From NCBI RefSeq assembly GCF_964259225.1, contig NZ_CAXVKN010000001.1: 64,000 bases of DNA, one strand, 5' to 3'. This stretch comes from Catenibacterium mitsuoka_A. Lineage in GTDB: Bacteria > Bacillota_I > Bacilli_A > Erysipelotrichales > Coprobacillaceae. A model generated the notes under the pieces. The model worked only from the letters and a program-made list of their open reading frames with translations, had not been told where the DNA came from and did not search any database. Each line of letters starts with the position of its first letter. Positions within the stretch are counted from its first letter, which is position 1. Below are positions 7,221 to 15,816 of this stretch, piece by piece. The position numbers and the translations under genes are program-made.

Positions 7221-8468
7221 GTGGAAGAATCAAAAGTAAAAGATTTAACGGCTTATAAGAACCGTTTCGAAGAGGATGCCTCTTCATTCAGCGAATTCCA
7301 GGCACGTGATTTCGTTAAAGAATTAAAGAATCAGGGTAAGACTGATGAAGCTATTGAAGTAGGAAGAACATTCCTTGAAATGGCACCAGAATTAAAAGGA
7401 TATATCAATTATTTTGGCTATGCTCTTTATAATAAGTATATCAACATCGATGATGAAGAAATTTCTAAGAACGAAAGTTTATTCTATGGTATCTTAGAAG
7501 AAATTGCTAAATATTGTAAGCAGGAGAGATATTCTCCACTTGAAGCTGCAGTCAATAAGGCTATTAAACATGTATTAAAGGCTAATCCAGTAGACTATAA
7601 GAAGTTATCTGAATTATTAGACTACTTAGATGCACCTACTCTAGAAGATAAACCATTCGTTAATAAAGATGGTAAAGAATTCGAAAGTAAGAAAGAAAAA
7701 TGGTATCGTATGAAAGTACGTGCATTATATGAACTTGAATCATATAGAGCATGTGTTGAAACTGCGAACATCGCTTTCACTTATAACTTAAAGTGGCATT
7801 ATAACAACCTTAACTGGGTTAAATATTATCGTGCTAGTTCTTTAGTTGAACTTGGACGTTATGAAGAAGCTGAAAATGAATTCATCGCTTTACAGGGTCA
7901 TTTCAATGCAGTAGATTCATTTGAAATCCTTTATAAGCTTTATATGAATACAAATCGTGAAGATGATGCTTATACACTTCTCATCGATAAATTCTTCAAG
8001 GGTGGATTCGATTATAAGAATATCGAAGATTACAAGAAGATTTCAGCAATGGCAAAGGCTAAGGGTCAGGATAAGGCTCATGCACTTGCAGAATGCCTCA
8101 TTAAGAAGCTAGAAGAGGAAAATGGTAAAACATATGAAGCTGATGCTGATTTAGCTGATTATGCTGATTTAACTGCCAGCGATGCATTTGATCGTGTATA
8201 TAGTGAAGTTGTTTATCATCTAGAAAACTACATTACTCGTCATGAAGGTAAAGTAGTATTCTACAATCATGATAAGAATTTTGGTAGTATCTTCCAGGAT
8301 GGTGAAGAAAACTTATTCTTCAGACAGGCTGATTTCCTTGATGATGAAGAAGTTGAAAAGTATGACGTTGTTGAATACAGCGTAATTAAGACTTATGATA
8401 GAAAGCGTCAGCAGATGAGTTCTAAGGCCGTCCTTTTAAAAGTTCTTTACGAAGAAATCAACTACTAA
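7221..8468 (+). CDS. TPR-like protein with a C-terminal cold-shock-like domain
   Basis: A 415-residue soluble protein. Start is GTG 7221, placed after AGGGGTG; no in-frame ATG is nearby. Residues about 20-300 form helical repeats with TPR-like patterns (for example YYRASSLVELGRYEEAENEF near 205). Residues about 340-405 read GKVVFYNHDKNFGSIFQDG, then ENLFFRQADF and a V-x-F/Y-x-V strand. This follows the cold-shock (OB-fold) layout 'G-x-V-x-F-x-x-x-K-x-F-G-F-I...D-x-F-F', but the RNP1 FGFI is FGSI, so nucleic-acid binding may be altered. The architecture suggests an RNA-linked scaffold protein. No known gene name. It is monocistronic with its own terminator. Confidence 0.7.
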   Translation: MEESKVKDLTAYKNRFEEDASSFSEFQARDFVKELKNQGKTDEAIEVGRTFLEMAPELKGYINYFGYALYNKYINIDDEEISKNESLFYGILEEIAKYCKQERYSPLEAAVNKAIKHVLKANPVDYKKLSELLDYLDAPTLEDKPFVNKDGKEFESKKEKWYRMKVRALYELESYRACVETANIAFTYNLKWHYNNLNWVKYYRASSLVELGRYEEAENEFIALQGHFNAVDSFEILYKLYMNTNREDDAYTLLIDKFFKGGFDYKNIEDYKKISAMAKAKGQDKAHALAECLIKKLEEENGKTYEADADLADYADLTASDAFDRVYSEVVYHLENYITRHEGKVVFYNHDKNFGSIFQDGEENLFFRQADFLDDEEVEKYDVVEYSVIKTYDRKRQQMSSKAVLLKVLYEEINY

Positions 8469-8492
8469 GAGCAGAAATATCTGCTCTTTTTT
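8468..8492 (+). terminator. terminator after the TPR/cold-shock-like gene
   Basis: Stem AGAGCAGA/TCTGCTCT with a short loop is followed by T6. Confidence 0.85.
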
Positions 8493-8536
8493 CTTATATT
8501 TCTTTTTGTTTTTTCCCTAACTTTTAAAAGTTTTAT

Positions 8537-8565
8537 TTGACTTTTCCTTAATATTTCTATATTAT
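8537..8565 (+). promoter_or_regulatory. promoter of the T-box importer operon
   Basis: -35 TTGACT (8537-8542), 17-base spacer, -10 TATTAT (8560-8565). Confidence 0.7.
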
Positions 8566-8579
8566 ATTTTTATATTATA

Positions 8580-8795
8580 AAAACAGAGAAATGACATAGT
8601 AAAGAAATGTGAGGCATAAGAGATATGATGGCTGGTGCGAATCATACGCAGACATTCTTGAATTCACCATGGAGTTGGAAGTACAAAATACTTCCCGGGT
8701 TGCCCGTTATTGCTATTTAGTGAGGTTAGTCTATGACTAATGAACTAGAGGTGGTACCGCGATAATTCGCCCTCTTGGGGTGAATTTTTTTGTTT
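8580..8795 (+). promoter_or_regulatory. T-box leader of the trpXYZ-type importer operon
   Basis: The T-box core AGAGGTGGTACCGCG (8747-8761) is followed by a terminator with arms 8764-8772 and 8777-8786 and T7. An AGTA motif lies on the 5' side of the Stem I loop (8599-8602). The 3' side reads TTGAATTCACC (8658-8668). In the leuS leader of this window the equivalent segment is TTGAACTCG, with CTC (Leu) right after GAA, so the specifier here would be TTC (Phe, 8663-8665). A TGG (Trp) at 8670-8672 is the alternative, but it seems to lie in the lower stem. Uncharged cognate tRNA would turn the operon on. Confidence 0.9.
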
Positions 8796-8826
8796 TTAGG
8801 GGAAAGAAAAAAGGGAGGAATCTATT

Positions 8827-9795
8827 ATGAAGAAGTTTGTATGTGGTTTAATGGCAGTCGGTCTAGCATTAACTGGCTGTGGTAGTCAGTCTAGCACTAA
8901 AGATAAGGCTGATGTAAAAGTTGGAGTCATCCAGTATATGCAGCACGATGCATTGGATGCATCATATAAGGGATTTAAGGATACTCTTGTAAAAGCAGGA
9001 TATAAAGCTTCTAATATTACTTTAAAGAATGCCAGTGGTGAAAACTCTAACTGTGAAACTATTGCAGAAAGCTTAGTGAACGATGGAAATGATTTAATTT
9101 ATGCAATTGCAACTCCTGCAGCTCAGGCTGTTGTAAAGAAGACCAAAGATATTCCAGTTGTTGTATCTGCTGTTACTGATCCAGCTGGCAGTAAATTAGT
9201 AAAATCAAATAAAAAACCTGGTGGAAATGTGACTGGAGCAAGTGATTTAACACCAGTTAAAGAACAGATTAAATTATTAAAACAGATTATGCCTAACGCA
9301 AAGACTGTTGCTGTTATGTATGCAGGTAATGAATCTAACTCTGAAATTCAGGGTAAGATGGCTGTCAAAGAAATCAAAACTCAGGGTATGACACCATTAG
9401 TAAAGACTGTTTCTGAATCTAATGAAATCCAGTCAGTTACTGATTCTATTGTAGGTAAAGCAGATGCTTTATATATTCCAACTGATAACCTACTTGCTTC
9501 TAACATCCCAGCAGTTGTAAAAGTAACTGATCAGGCTAAAATCCCTGTTATTGTTGGTGAAGAAGGTATGTGTGCTAAAGGTGGTTTAGCTACTTATGGT
9601 ATTGATTACTATAACTTAGGTAGTATCGCTGGTAAGCAGGCCATTAAGATCTTAACTGGTAAAGGTAAGCCAGCTACTATGCCTATCGAATACTTAAAAG
9701 CGAGTGATTGTAAATTAAAGGTCAACAAAGCTCAGATGGAAAAGCTTGGTATTAAAGTTCCACAGGAAGTATTAGATAAGGCTGAACTTATTTAA
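8827..9795 (+). CDS. trpX: ABC importer substrate-binding lipoprotein (TrpX/COG2984 type)
   Basis: A 322-residue protein with a lipoprotein signal: positive start, hydrophobic stretch, lipobox LTGC with Cys at residue 19. The mature part has two Rossmann-like lobes (for example KVGVIQYMQHDALD near 31 and ANSK-type 'VVVSAVTDPAGS' near 119), as in the COG2984 family. It would capture an amino acid, probably aromatic, outside the membrane. It is the first gene of a three-gene unit with permease and ATPase, behind a T-box. The substrate depends on the specifier reading (Phe or Trp). The gene symbol follows family usage, not proof of tryptophan. Confidence 0.82.
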   Translation: MKKFVCGLMAVGLALTGCGSQSSTKDKADVKVGVIQYMQHDALDASYKGFKDTLVKAGYKASNITLKNASGENSNCETIAESLVNDGNDLIYAIATPAAQAVVKKTKDIPVVVSAVTDPAGSKLVKSNKKPGGNVTGASDLTPVKEQIKLLKQIMPNAKTVAVMYAGNESNSEIQGKMAVKEIKTQGMTPLVKTVSESNEIQSVTDSIVGKADALYIPTDNLLASNIPAVVKVTDQAKIPVIVGEEGMCAKGGLATYGIDYYNLGSIAGKQAIKILTGKGKPATMPIEYLKASDCKLKVNKAQMEKLGIKVPQEVLDKAELI

Positions 9796-9808
9796 GGAGT
9801 GAATGAGA

Positions 9809-10732
9809 ATGTCTTTATTTTTAGCATTACAAAGTGCAACTTACCAGGGTGTCTTATGGGGCATCATGGCAGTTGGTGTTTATATTACATTCCGTCTGCT
9901 AGATATTGCAGATATGACATGTGATGGTTCTTTCGCAACAGGAAGTGCTGTATGTGCTGTTATTCTTACACATCATGGTAATCCAATCGTTGCGATTCTT
10001 GCAGCAACTCTTGCGGGAGCTTTAGCTGGATTTGTGACTGGTTTATTACATACTAAATGTAAGATTCCTGCCATCCTTGCTGGTATTCTTGCACAGTTAG
10101 GCTTATATTCTATTAACTTACGTATAATGGGTAAATCAAACATCCCATTACTTCAGACAGAAAGCTTATATGACTGGGGACCAATGGTTGGTTTAACAGT
10201 ATCTCAGTCAACACTAGTTGTAGGTGTTATTGCAGTAGCTATTGTGATTGCCCTACTCTATTGGTTCTTTGGAACTGAATTAGGTAATGCATTACGTGCG
10301 ACTGGTAATAATGAACAGATGGTAAGAGCTGTTGGTGTCAATACTGATTATACTAAGCTACTTGGTTTAGTGATTTCAAATGCCTTAATCGCCTTAAGTG
10401 GTGCCATGGTTGGTCAGTCAGTTGGTTATGGTGATGTCAAGATCGGTATGGGGGCAATCGTTATGGGTCTTGCTTCTATCGTTATTGGTGAAGTTATCTT
10501 TGGTCGTTATGGCAGTTTCTTAAAGAGACTCATTGCGATTATTGTTGGTTCAATTATTTATCGTATTATTATCGCCATTGTTATCCAGTTAGGTTTATCA
10601 ACTGATGACTTAAAGCTACTCACCGCATTTATTGTAGCTCTCGCATTAACTATTCCAGTATTAATGGCAAATAGAAAACAGACTGCAAACTATAAGAAAC
10701 TTACAAAAGAGGTGGATGAGAAAAATGCTTAA
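9809..10732 (+). CDS. trpY: ABC importer permease (TrpY/COG4120 type)
   Basis: A polytopic membrane protein, 307 residues from ATG 9809, the start that sits 9 bases after AAGGAG (9794-9799); an ATG at 9803 is only 3 bases from it. About eight to nine hydrophobic segments are visible, with TFRLLDIADMTCDGSFATGS near residue 30 and LGNALRATGNNEQMVRAVG near 155, the latter matching the cytoplasmic loop of LivH-type permeases that touches the ATPase. It ends overlapping the start of the ATPase gene. Confidence 0.85.
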   Translation: MSLFLALQSATYQGVLWGIMAVGVYITFRLLDIADMTCDGSFATGSAVCAVILTHHGNPIVAILAATLAGALAGFVTGLLHTKCKIPAILAGILAQLGLYSINLRIMGKSNIPLLQTESLYDWGPMVGLTVSQSTLVVGVIAVAIVIALLYWFFGTELGNALRATGNNEQMVRAVGVNTDYTKLLGLVISNALIALSGAMVGQSVGYGDVKIGMGAIVMGLASIVIGEVIFGRYGSFLKRLIAIIVGSIIYRIIIAIVIQLGLSTDDLKLLTAFIVALALTIPVLMANRKQTANYKKLTKEVDEKNA

Positions 10733-11519
10733 GATTGAACATGTATCCAAAACATTTAACCTTGGCACTATTAATGAGAAGAAAGCCTTGATTGATATTA
10801 ATCTTCAATTAGATGATGGAGATTTCGTTACTGTTATTGGTGGTAACGGTGCTGGTAAATCCACTTTAATGAATATGATTGCAGGTGTTTATCCTATTGA
10901 TTGTGGTCATATTAAACTAGATGATAAAGATATTTCTTTGTATCCAGAATATAAACGTGCAGGTCTTATTGGTCGTGTATTCCAGGATCCGATGATGGGT
11001 ACTGCAGCTGATATGCAGATTGATGAAAACCTTGCAATGGCTAAAAGACGTGGTCAGAAGCGTACTTTAAAGTGGGGTATCAAGAAAGAAGAAAAGAAGT
11101 TGTATTATGACCTCTTAAAGACTCTAAATTTAGGTCTAGAAGAGAGAATGACAAGTAAGGTAGGTTTATTATCAGGTGGACAAAGACAGGCCTTAACACT
11201 ATTAATGGCGACTGTCACAAAACCTAAGATTCTCTTACTTGATGAACATACAGCCGCTCTTGATCCGGCAACAAGTGCTAAGGTATTACTTTTGACTAAT
11301 AAGATTGTCACTGAACAAAAGCTAACAGCAATGATGGTTACTCATGATATGCAGCAGGCTATTGATGTAGGAAATAGACTCATTATGATGTATAATGGTC
11401 AAATCATCTATGATGTAAAAGGTGAAGAGAAAAAGAAATTAACTGTTCCTTTCCTACTTAAGAAGTTTGAAGAAGCAAGTGGCAGTGAATTTGTGAACGA
11501 CAGAATGTTGTTGAAATAA
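10725..11519 (+). CDS. trpZ: ABC importer ATP-binding protein (TrpZ/COG1101 type)
   Basis: 264 residues from ATG 10725, preceded by GAGGTGG; an in-frame ATG at 10716 is too close to that site. Walker A GGNGAGKST near residue 40, Q-loop VFQDP near 88, signature LLSGGQRQALTLLMA near 146, Walker B ILLLDEHTAALDP near 170 and H-loop VTHD near 203. It powers the importer formed with the two upstream genes and overlaps the permease gene by 8 bases. DEHT in place of DEPT is typical of this COG1101 branch. Confidence 0.88.
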   Translation: MLKIEHVSKTFNLGTINEKKALIDINLQLDDGDFVTVIGGNGAGKSTLMNMIAGVYPIDCGHIKLDDKDISLYPEYKRAGLIGRVFQDPMMGTAADMQIDENLAMAKRRGQKRTLKWGIKKEEKKLYYDLLKTLNLGLEERMTSKVGLLSGGQRQALTLLMATVTKPKILLLDEHTAALDPATSAKVLLLTNKIVTEQKLTAMMVTHDMQQAIDVGNRLIMMYNGQIIYDVKGEEKKKLTVPFLLKKFEEASGSEFVNDRMLLK

Positions 11520-11526
11520 TGAAAAT

Positions 11527-11558
11527 ATTCCAACTATATCGAGTTGGAATGTTTTTTT
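11527..11558 (+). terminator. terminator of the importer operon
   Basis: Stem ATTCCAACT/AGTTGGAAT with a 6-base loop is followed by a T-rich run. Confidence 0.9.
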
Positions 11559-11566
11559 ATGCCCTA

Positions 11567-11598
11567 AAAAAGAACACCTCCTAAGAAGTGTCCTTTCA
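11567..11598 (-). terminator. terminator of greA
   Basis: On the minus strand, an imperfect stem GGACACTT/AGGTGTTC is followed by T6. Confidence 0.75.
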
Positions 11599-11603
11599 TA
11601 CCA

Positions 11604-12083
11604 TTAATATTTAATATCTACAATTTCAACATCATAAGGTTTTGCAACACCGACTGTTACTACATCACCAATCTTATGAGTCATTAATGCTTTCGCAAGT
11701 GGAGATTCATTAGAAATCTTACCATGTAATGGATCAGTTTCTGTAGAACCTAAGATTGTAAATGTATCAGGTTCAGGATTTTCTTCAGATAAATCAAGAA
11801 CTGTTACAGTAGCACCTAAGTTTACAACATGCGTATCTACCTTAACATCAGAACCAATGATTACTGCATTCTGCATCATTACTTCTAATTCTTTGATTCT
11901 TTCTTCAATACGAGCCTGTTTATCTCTTGCTGCATCGTAGTCAGCATTTTCTGATAAGTCACCCTGGCTTCTTGCAAGCTTAATTTCTTCAATGACTGCT
12001 GGTCTTTCAACATTAATAAGGTTTTCTCTTTCAGCTTTTAGCTTTTCAAAACCTTCTCTACTAATTTGCACTTTTTTATCCAT
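11604..12083 (-). CDS. greA: transcription elongation factor GreA
   Basis: A 159-residue protein from ATG 12083, which has GAGGTG just upstream; a GTG at 12092 overlaps that site and is less likely. The N-terminal coiled coil carries the acidic tip (QGDLSENADYDAARD, residues about 36-50). The C-terminal FKBP-like domain contains the conserved GSTETDPLHGKISNESPLAKAL. GreA binds the RNA polymerase secondary channel and stimulates cleavage of backtracked RNA. It is the distal gene of the conserved alaS-to-greA block, but a MITE now separates it from udk, so it may need a new promoter. Confidence 0.96.
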   Translation of the reverse strand: MDKKVQISREGFEKLKAERENLINVERPAVIEEIKLARSQGDLSENADYDAARDKQARIEERIKELEVMMQNAVIIGSDVKVDTHVVNLGATVTVLDLSEENPEPDTFTILGSTETDPLHGKISNESPLAKALMTHKIGDVVTVGVAKPYDVEIVDIKY

Positions 12084-12104
12084 TTCTTTCACCTCGTATA
12101 CGTA

Positions 12105-12417
12105 AATCTGACTACTCCCACGGGTGAACCCGTGGGGTTCTTACTGTCAAGTTTAGCTTATAATCGTACATCATTTTCGGACTTTGGAATACAAGTTTAA
12201 ATCTATTTAAGTAAGAACTTTTATTACCAAGCAGTCCAACGACCACATTAACGGTAAATTTCTATCTTATGATAAGGAAGTGTAATCAATCTTCCTGATG
12301 TTTATTTTATACTATTTTGATTCCACTATTCAATACTTTGATTCTATTAATCTTAATTCTTTTAATTATGTGGCTTTCATCCCATAGACAAGCCTATGGT
12401 TTTTTCGCCACTCATTA
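12105..12417 (-). mobile_element. IS605-type non-autonomous element (MITE/PATE), about 310 bp
   Basis: The right part (12365-12417) repeats the left end of the IS605 element at the start of the window, with the same hairpin (one mismatch) and the same host TTAT target (12421-12418, minus strand). The other side has a hairpin CCCACGGG/CCCGTGGG (12117-12136) followed on the minus strand by GAGTAGTCAG, a typical IS605 right-end layout. No tnpA or tnpB lies inside. The right end is about 20 bases from the greA start. The interior may still encode part of an omega-RNA, since that RNA comes from the right end. The exact right boundary is uncertain by several bases. Confidence 0.8.
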
Positions 12418-12450
12418 ATAACATACTTATTTTAATTAGACAAGAACGAT

Positions 12451-13077
12451 TTAATCGCCTAGAATACTACTTATTTTTGTAATCAATAAGTCAATCGCAA
12501 CAGTATTAGTCCCTCCTTCAGGAATAATAATATGTGCATATTTTTTAGATGGTTCAATGAACTGTTCATGCATTGGTCTTACAGTCTCTAAATACTGGTT
12601 ACAGACTGAATCAACAGTTCTTGCACGTTCTTCTACATCTCTTCTTAATCGTCTGATAAAGCGGATATCTGCATCTGTATCCACATAAATCAGTATATCA
12701 CAAAGATCTCTTACCTCTTCTTCTGCTAAGACAAAGATACCTTCTAGAATAATAACATCACGATCTTCAATGACTTCTGTAATATCACTTCTTGTATGCT
12801 TTGAATAATCATAAGTAGGTTTTTCAATTCTTTCTTTCTTTTTTAACTTCTTTAAATCTGATACTAGAAGATCATTATCAAAGGCAAATGGATGATCGTA
12901 GTTAGTTTTTACTCTTTCTTCCATTGTCTTATCACTTTGATCTTTGTAGTAATCATCTTGTTTAATGATTTTTACTCTATGACTGCCTTTAAAACGGTCA
13001 TAGATAGATTGTGCGATAGAAGTCTTACCCGAAGCACTTCCACCTGCAATCCCAATAATGACAGCTTTATTTTCCAT
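12451..13077 (-). CDS. udk: uridine kinase
   Basis: A 208-residue P-loop kinase phosphorylating uridine and cytidine in pyrimidine salvage. Walker A GIAGGSASGKTS lies at residues 9-20, then QDDYYKD near 41, YDHPFAFDND near 61, the HTRSDITE lid motif near 95, LEGIFVLAEEE near 111 and RRLRRDVEERARTVDSV near 145. Length is normal. It overlaps the upstream U32-protein gene by 11 bases, as part of the block mltG-trmR-trhP1-trhP2-udk. Confidence 0.97.
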   Translation of the reverse strand: MENKAVIIGIAGGSASGKTSIAQSIYDRFKGSHRVKIIKQDDYYKDQSDKTMEERVKTNYDHPFAFDNDLLVSDLKKLKKKERIEKPTYDYSKHTRSDITEVIEDRDVIILEGIFVLAEEEVRDLCDILIYVDTDADIRFIRRLRRDVEERARTVDSVCNQYLETVRPMHEQFIEPSKKYAHIIIPEGGTNTVAIDLLITKISSILGD

Positions 13078-14317
13078 GGTTTACCTTCCTTCCCATATCA
13101 TTCTCTAATACTGGATAATCAATTTCTACATAAAGTATTTCCATTGGATGGTTGGCTACTTCCACCAATTCATTATCTTCATTATAAATCTTATCAACAG
13201 TAAAATAAATATTTGAATGACTAGGAGAGAATATTTCTATCTTATCTCCCACCTTGAAATAATTGCGCTGTTCAATTTTCGCACGTTTAGATTCTTGATC
13301 ATAACCTAAAACACGCATAACGAATTCCTGTGTAGGATGCTCATCTCTTAAGTTATAAAGTTGTTCATCTACACCAGGATTATCATAAAAGAATCCATGA
13401 CAGAATGCTCTATTGGCTGCTTTTTGTAGTTCATCTTCATATTTCTTTGAATCTGCAAAATGATCAGGATCAGCACAATATGTATCAATGAGCTTTCTAT
13501 AAGTAGATACAACTGTCGCAATATAATGAACAGACTTCATACGCCCTTCTATCTTGAACGAATCCACACCACATTCTATTAGTTCACCAATATGATGAAT
13601 GAGACACATATCCTTAGAAGACATAGTAAATGGGAAATCTTCATTAATAGATTGTCCATTCTCTTCTAAATCATAATACCATCTACAACTTTGTGAACAG
13701 CCACCTCTATTGGCGTCTCGTCTAGAATAGTAGTTAGATAACATACAACGACCACTATAAGAAATACACATTGCACCATGTATAAAGTATTCTAAATCAA
13801 TATCAGGGGCATTTTTTCTAATGTCCTTCAAGTCAGCAAAAGTTGTTTCACGACCTAGTACGACTCGATCCATCCTCATATCTTCAAAGAACTTAACGGC
13901 AGATGAATTAGTCACTGACATCTGTGTAGAGACATGTACTTCTAGCTTTAAGTTCATACTTTTCGCAAGATTCATAATATATGGATCTGCCACAATAATA
14001 GCTGTAACACCTGCATCATCTAATGCCTGTAAGTATTCTTTAATACCTTCTAGGTTATCATGATGAAGGATGATATTACATGTAACATGGATTTTAGCAC
14101 CATATTGATTCGCAAACTGTACAGCTTCTTTAATATCTTCTATAGAGAAGTTAGATGCCTGTGATCTTAAAGAGAATTCCTTACCACCAATAAATACTGC
14201 ATCTGCACCATAAATAATAGCTGTTTTAAGCTTTTCTAGGTTTCCTGCAGGGGCAAGTAATTCTGGTTTTTTTACAATCACACGACGACCATCAATAATC
14301 TTACTTATTGGCTGCAT
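13067..14317 (-). CDS. trhP2: U32-family tRNA 5-hydroxyuridine synthesis protein TrhP2 (YrrO-like)
   Basis: A 416-residue U32-family protein. With TrhP1 it takes part in prephenate-dependent hydroxylation of U34 in tRNA. ELLAPAGNLEKLKTAIIYGA (residues about 19-38) is the family start and YFIHGAMCISYSGRCMLS (about 163-180) the U32 signature. Cysteines in that block and in RGGCSQSCRWYY (about 190-201) fit the iron-sulfur site of this family. It overlaps trhP1 by 17 bases and udk by 11. Older annotations call such proteins collagenase-like peptidases, but the operon with trmR supports a tRNA role. Confidence 0.9.
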   Translation of the reverse strand: MQPISKIIDGRRVIVKKPELLAPAGNLEKLKTAIIYGADAVFIGGKEFSLRSQASNFSIEDIKEAVQFANQYGAKIHVTCNIILHHDNLEGIKEYLQALDDAGVTAIIVADPYIMNLAKSMNLKLEVHVSTQMSVTNSSAVKFFEDMRMDRVVLGRETTFADLKDIRKNAPDIDLEYFIHGAMCISYSGRCMLSNYYSRRDANRGGCSQSCRWYYDLEENGQSINEDFPFTMSSKDMCLIHHIGELIECGVDSFKIEGRMKSVHYIATVVSTYRKLIDTYCADPDHFADSKKYEDELQKAANRAFCHGFFYDNPGVDEQLYNLRDEHPTQEFVMRVLGYDQESKRAKIEQRNYFKVGDKIEIFSPSHSNIYFTVDKIYNEDNELVEVANHPMEILYVEIDYPVLENDMGRKVNHGK

Positions 14318-15221
14318 CTTCTAGATCCCTCCTCTTTACATCTTCAAGACGATAAATTGTATCATCATATAAGAAACCACGATCAAGAGGTTTTGAAATC
14401 TTTCTTAATAAAGGAAGATATTCTTTTACTTCTTTATCATATGTACCTCTTTCTAGGGCTTTAAGACAATCACAATACATACTAGTGACTTCTATAGCTT
14501 CTCTTGAATCCATAAACATTGTTTCAATATAAAGGTAATCAAAGTCCTTTAATGTATTGAATAAATCCAATGTATATAATCTAGATTTGCTGAATACAGC
14601 CGTTCCACGACTTGTTTCATATATATGACATGGGAAATCCTGTCCACGTGGATTTATTGTAAGAGCGTCTTTATTATGGCTTAATGTTGTATTACTTGCT
14701 GATTCATAGTTAGAGATCAAATGTCTTTTACTCATCATCATATATTGTACACCATGGCCTAAAACAAATAATGGCATATCACAGTTCTTACGTATTTCTA
14801 GCTGTTCCTTTAAAGATATTTCTTTAGAAACAAAAGCACCAGAAATACCATAATGAGATAAAGTATTCAGTGTACTTGAATTGGTATTAAGAGTTAAAGG
14901 ATGATAAATCATCTTAAAATCATAACCCTTTTGATTCACCATACGTAATACACCAAAATCCTGGAAAATTAATCCATTGATTCCAATATCATGTAACGCA
15001 TCAATATGCTTTTCTAATCCTTCTAGATCATGTTCATCATACATAGCATTCACATAAACATAGAGTTCTTTTGCCTGTTCTTTGATTTCTTTTAGTTCTC
15101 CAATAGAAAACTTCACTGGTGTCAAAACACTATAATCTGAACCAGCCATAATCAAAGAAACACCCATATCAACATAATCATGAAGATATCCACGATCATT
15201 TAAATTAATTGCGATTTTCAT
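14301..15221 (-). CDS. trhP1: U32-family tRNA hydroxylation protein TrhP1 (YrrN-like)
   Basis: 306 residues from ATG 15221 (AAGGA upstream); the frame extends 12 codons further to 15257, but those lie inside trmR. It shows a U32-type TIM-barrel pattern (LYVYVNAMYDEHDLEGLEKH near 64-83; PLFVLGHGVQYMMMS near 153), yet lacks the multi-cysteine block of TrhP2, as expected for the smaller partner. The gene order trmR-trhP1-trhP2 equals yrrM-yrrN-yrrO of B. subtilis. Probable function: partner of TrhP2 in making 5-hydroxyuridine at wobble position 34. Confidence 0.85.
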   Translation of the reverse strand: MKIAINLNDRGYLHDYVDMGVSLIMAGSDYSVLTPVKFSIGELKEIKEQAKELYVYVNAMYDEHDLEGLEKHIDALHDIGINGLIFQDFGVLRMVNQKGYDFKMIYHPLTLNTNSSTLNTLSHYGISGAFVSKEISLKEQLEIRKNCDMPLFVLGHGVQYMMMSKRHLISNYESASNTTLSHNKDALTINPRGQDFPCHIYETSRGTAVFSKSRLYTLDLFNTLKDFDYLYIETMFMDSREAIEVTSMYCDCLKALERGTYDKEVKEYLPLLRKISKPLDRGFLYDDTIYRLEDVKRRDLEDAANK

Positions 15222-15816
15222 TTTGATCCTTTCTAGTAATGATACATAGACCATCACCTACCTGCACATAATGTGCATCATATTCATCATTAGAGAAGAT
15301 CCAGTCTTTAAAACGTTTGATCTTTCTTACAAGAGCACGTGTATTTCTATTTTTTATATTTGGTATATCAAAAATCATACCATGGAAATCTAGATTATCC
15401 ACCAACACAAAACCATCTTCCTTTAAATAAGGAACATACTTCTCAAAGAAACGCTGATATTGCGCTTTTGCTGCATCAATAAAAAGACAATCATAAGGCG
15501 CATGATTCAACAATGTATCATCAAACTCTAATGCATCTTCATGATAGATTGTGATGTTGTCTTCCTGATGGAAATCCTTAATATTTACAACTGCTTCCTG
15601 ATAACGTGTATCATCTCTTTCAATTGTATCTACATGAAGACCTTTGACATGAGTTGCCATCATTAAAGATGAATACCCAATGGCACTTCCAATCTCTAAT
15701 ACAGACTCTGCTTTTCTTTTATTTAATTCATCAATAAGGTATTCAATACCTTCTTTTTGCATAATAGGCACATCTTTCACAAGTGCATATTCTTCTAATT
15801 CATAAAATGATTTCAT
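15205..15816 (-). CDS. trmR: tRNA 5-hydroxyuridine methyltransferase TrmR (O-methyltransferase family 3)
   Basis: 203 residues from ATG 15816; a GTG three codons upstream is possible. SAM-binding motif VLEIGSAIGYSSLMMA (residues about 40-55), then DTIERDDTRY near 65, FIDAAKAQYQRFFE near 120 and VLVDNLDFHG near 143: the class I methyltransferase layout with the DAAK metal/catalytic segment of the COMT-like family. TrmR methylates the hydroxyl put on U34 by TrhP to give 5-methoxyuridine. It overlaps both neighbours, showing tight coupling with mltG and trhP1. Confidence 0.9.
   Translation of the reverse strand: MKSFYELEEYALVKDVPIMQKEGIEYLIDELNKRKAESVLEIGSAIGYSSLMMATHVKGLHVDTIERDDTRYQEAVVNIKDFHQEDNITIYHEDALEFDDTLLNHAPYDCLFIDAAKAQYQRFFEKYVPYLKEDGFVLVDNLDFHGMIFDIPNIKNRNTRALVRKIKRFKDWIFSNDEYDAHYVQVGDGLCIITRKDQNENRN

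Noticed and set aside
8670..8672. TGG as the Trp specifier of the importer T-box
   Set aside because: Alignment with the leuS leader puts the specifier directly after GAA, giving TTC; TGG falls toward the lower stem. Kept as an alternative.
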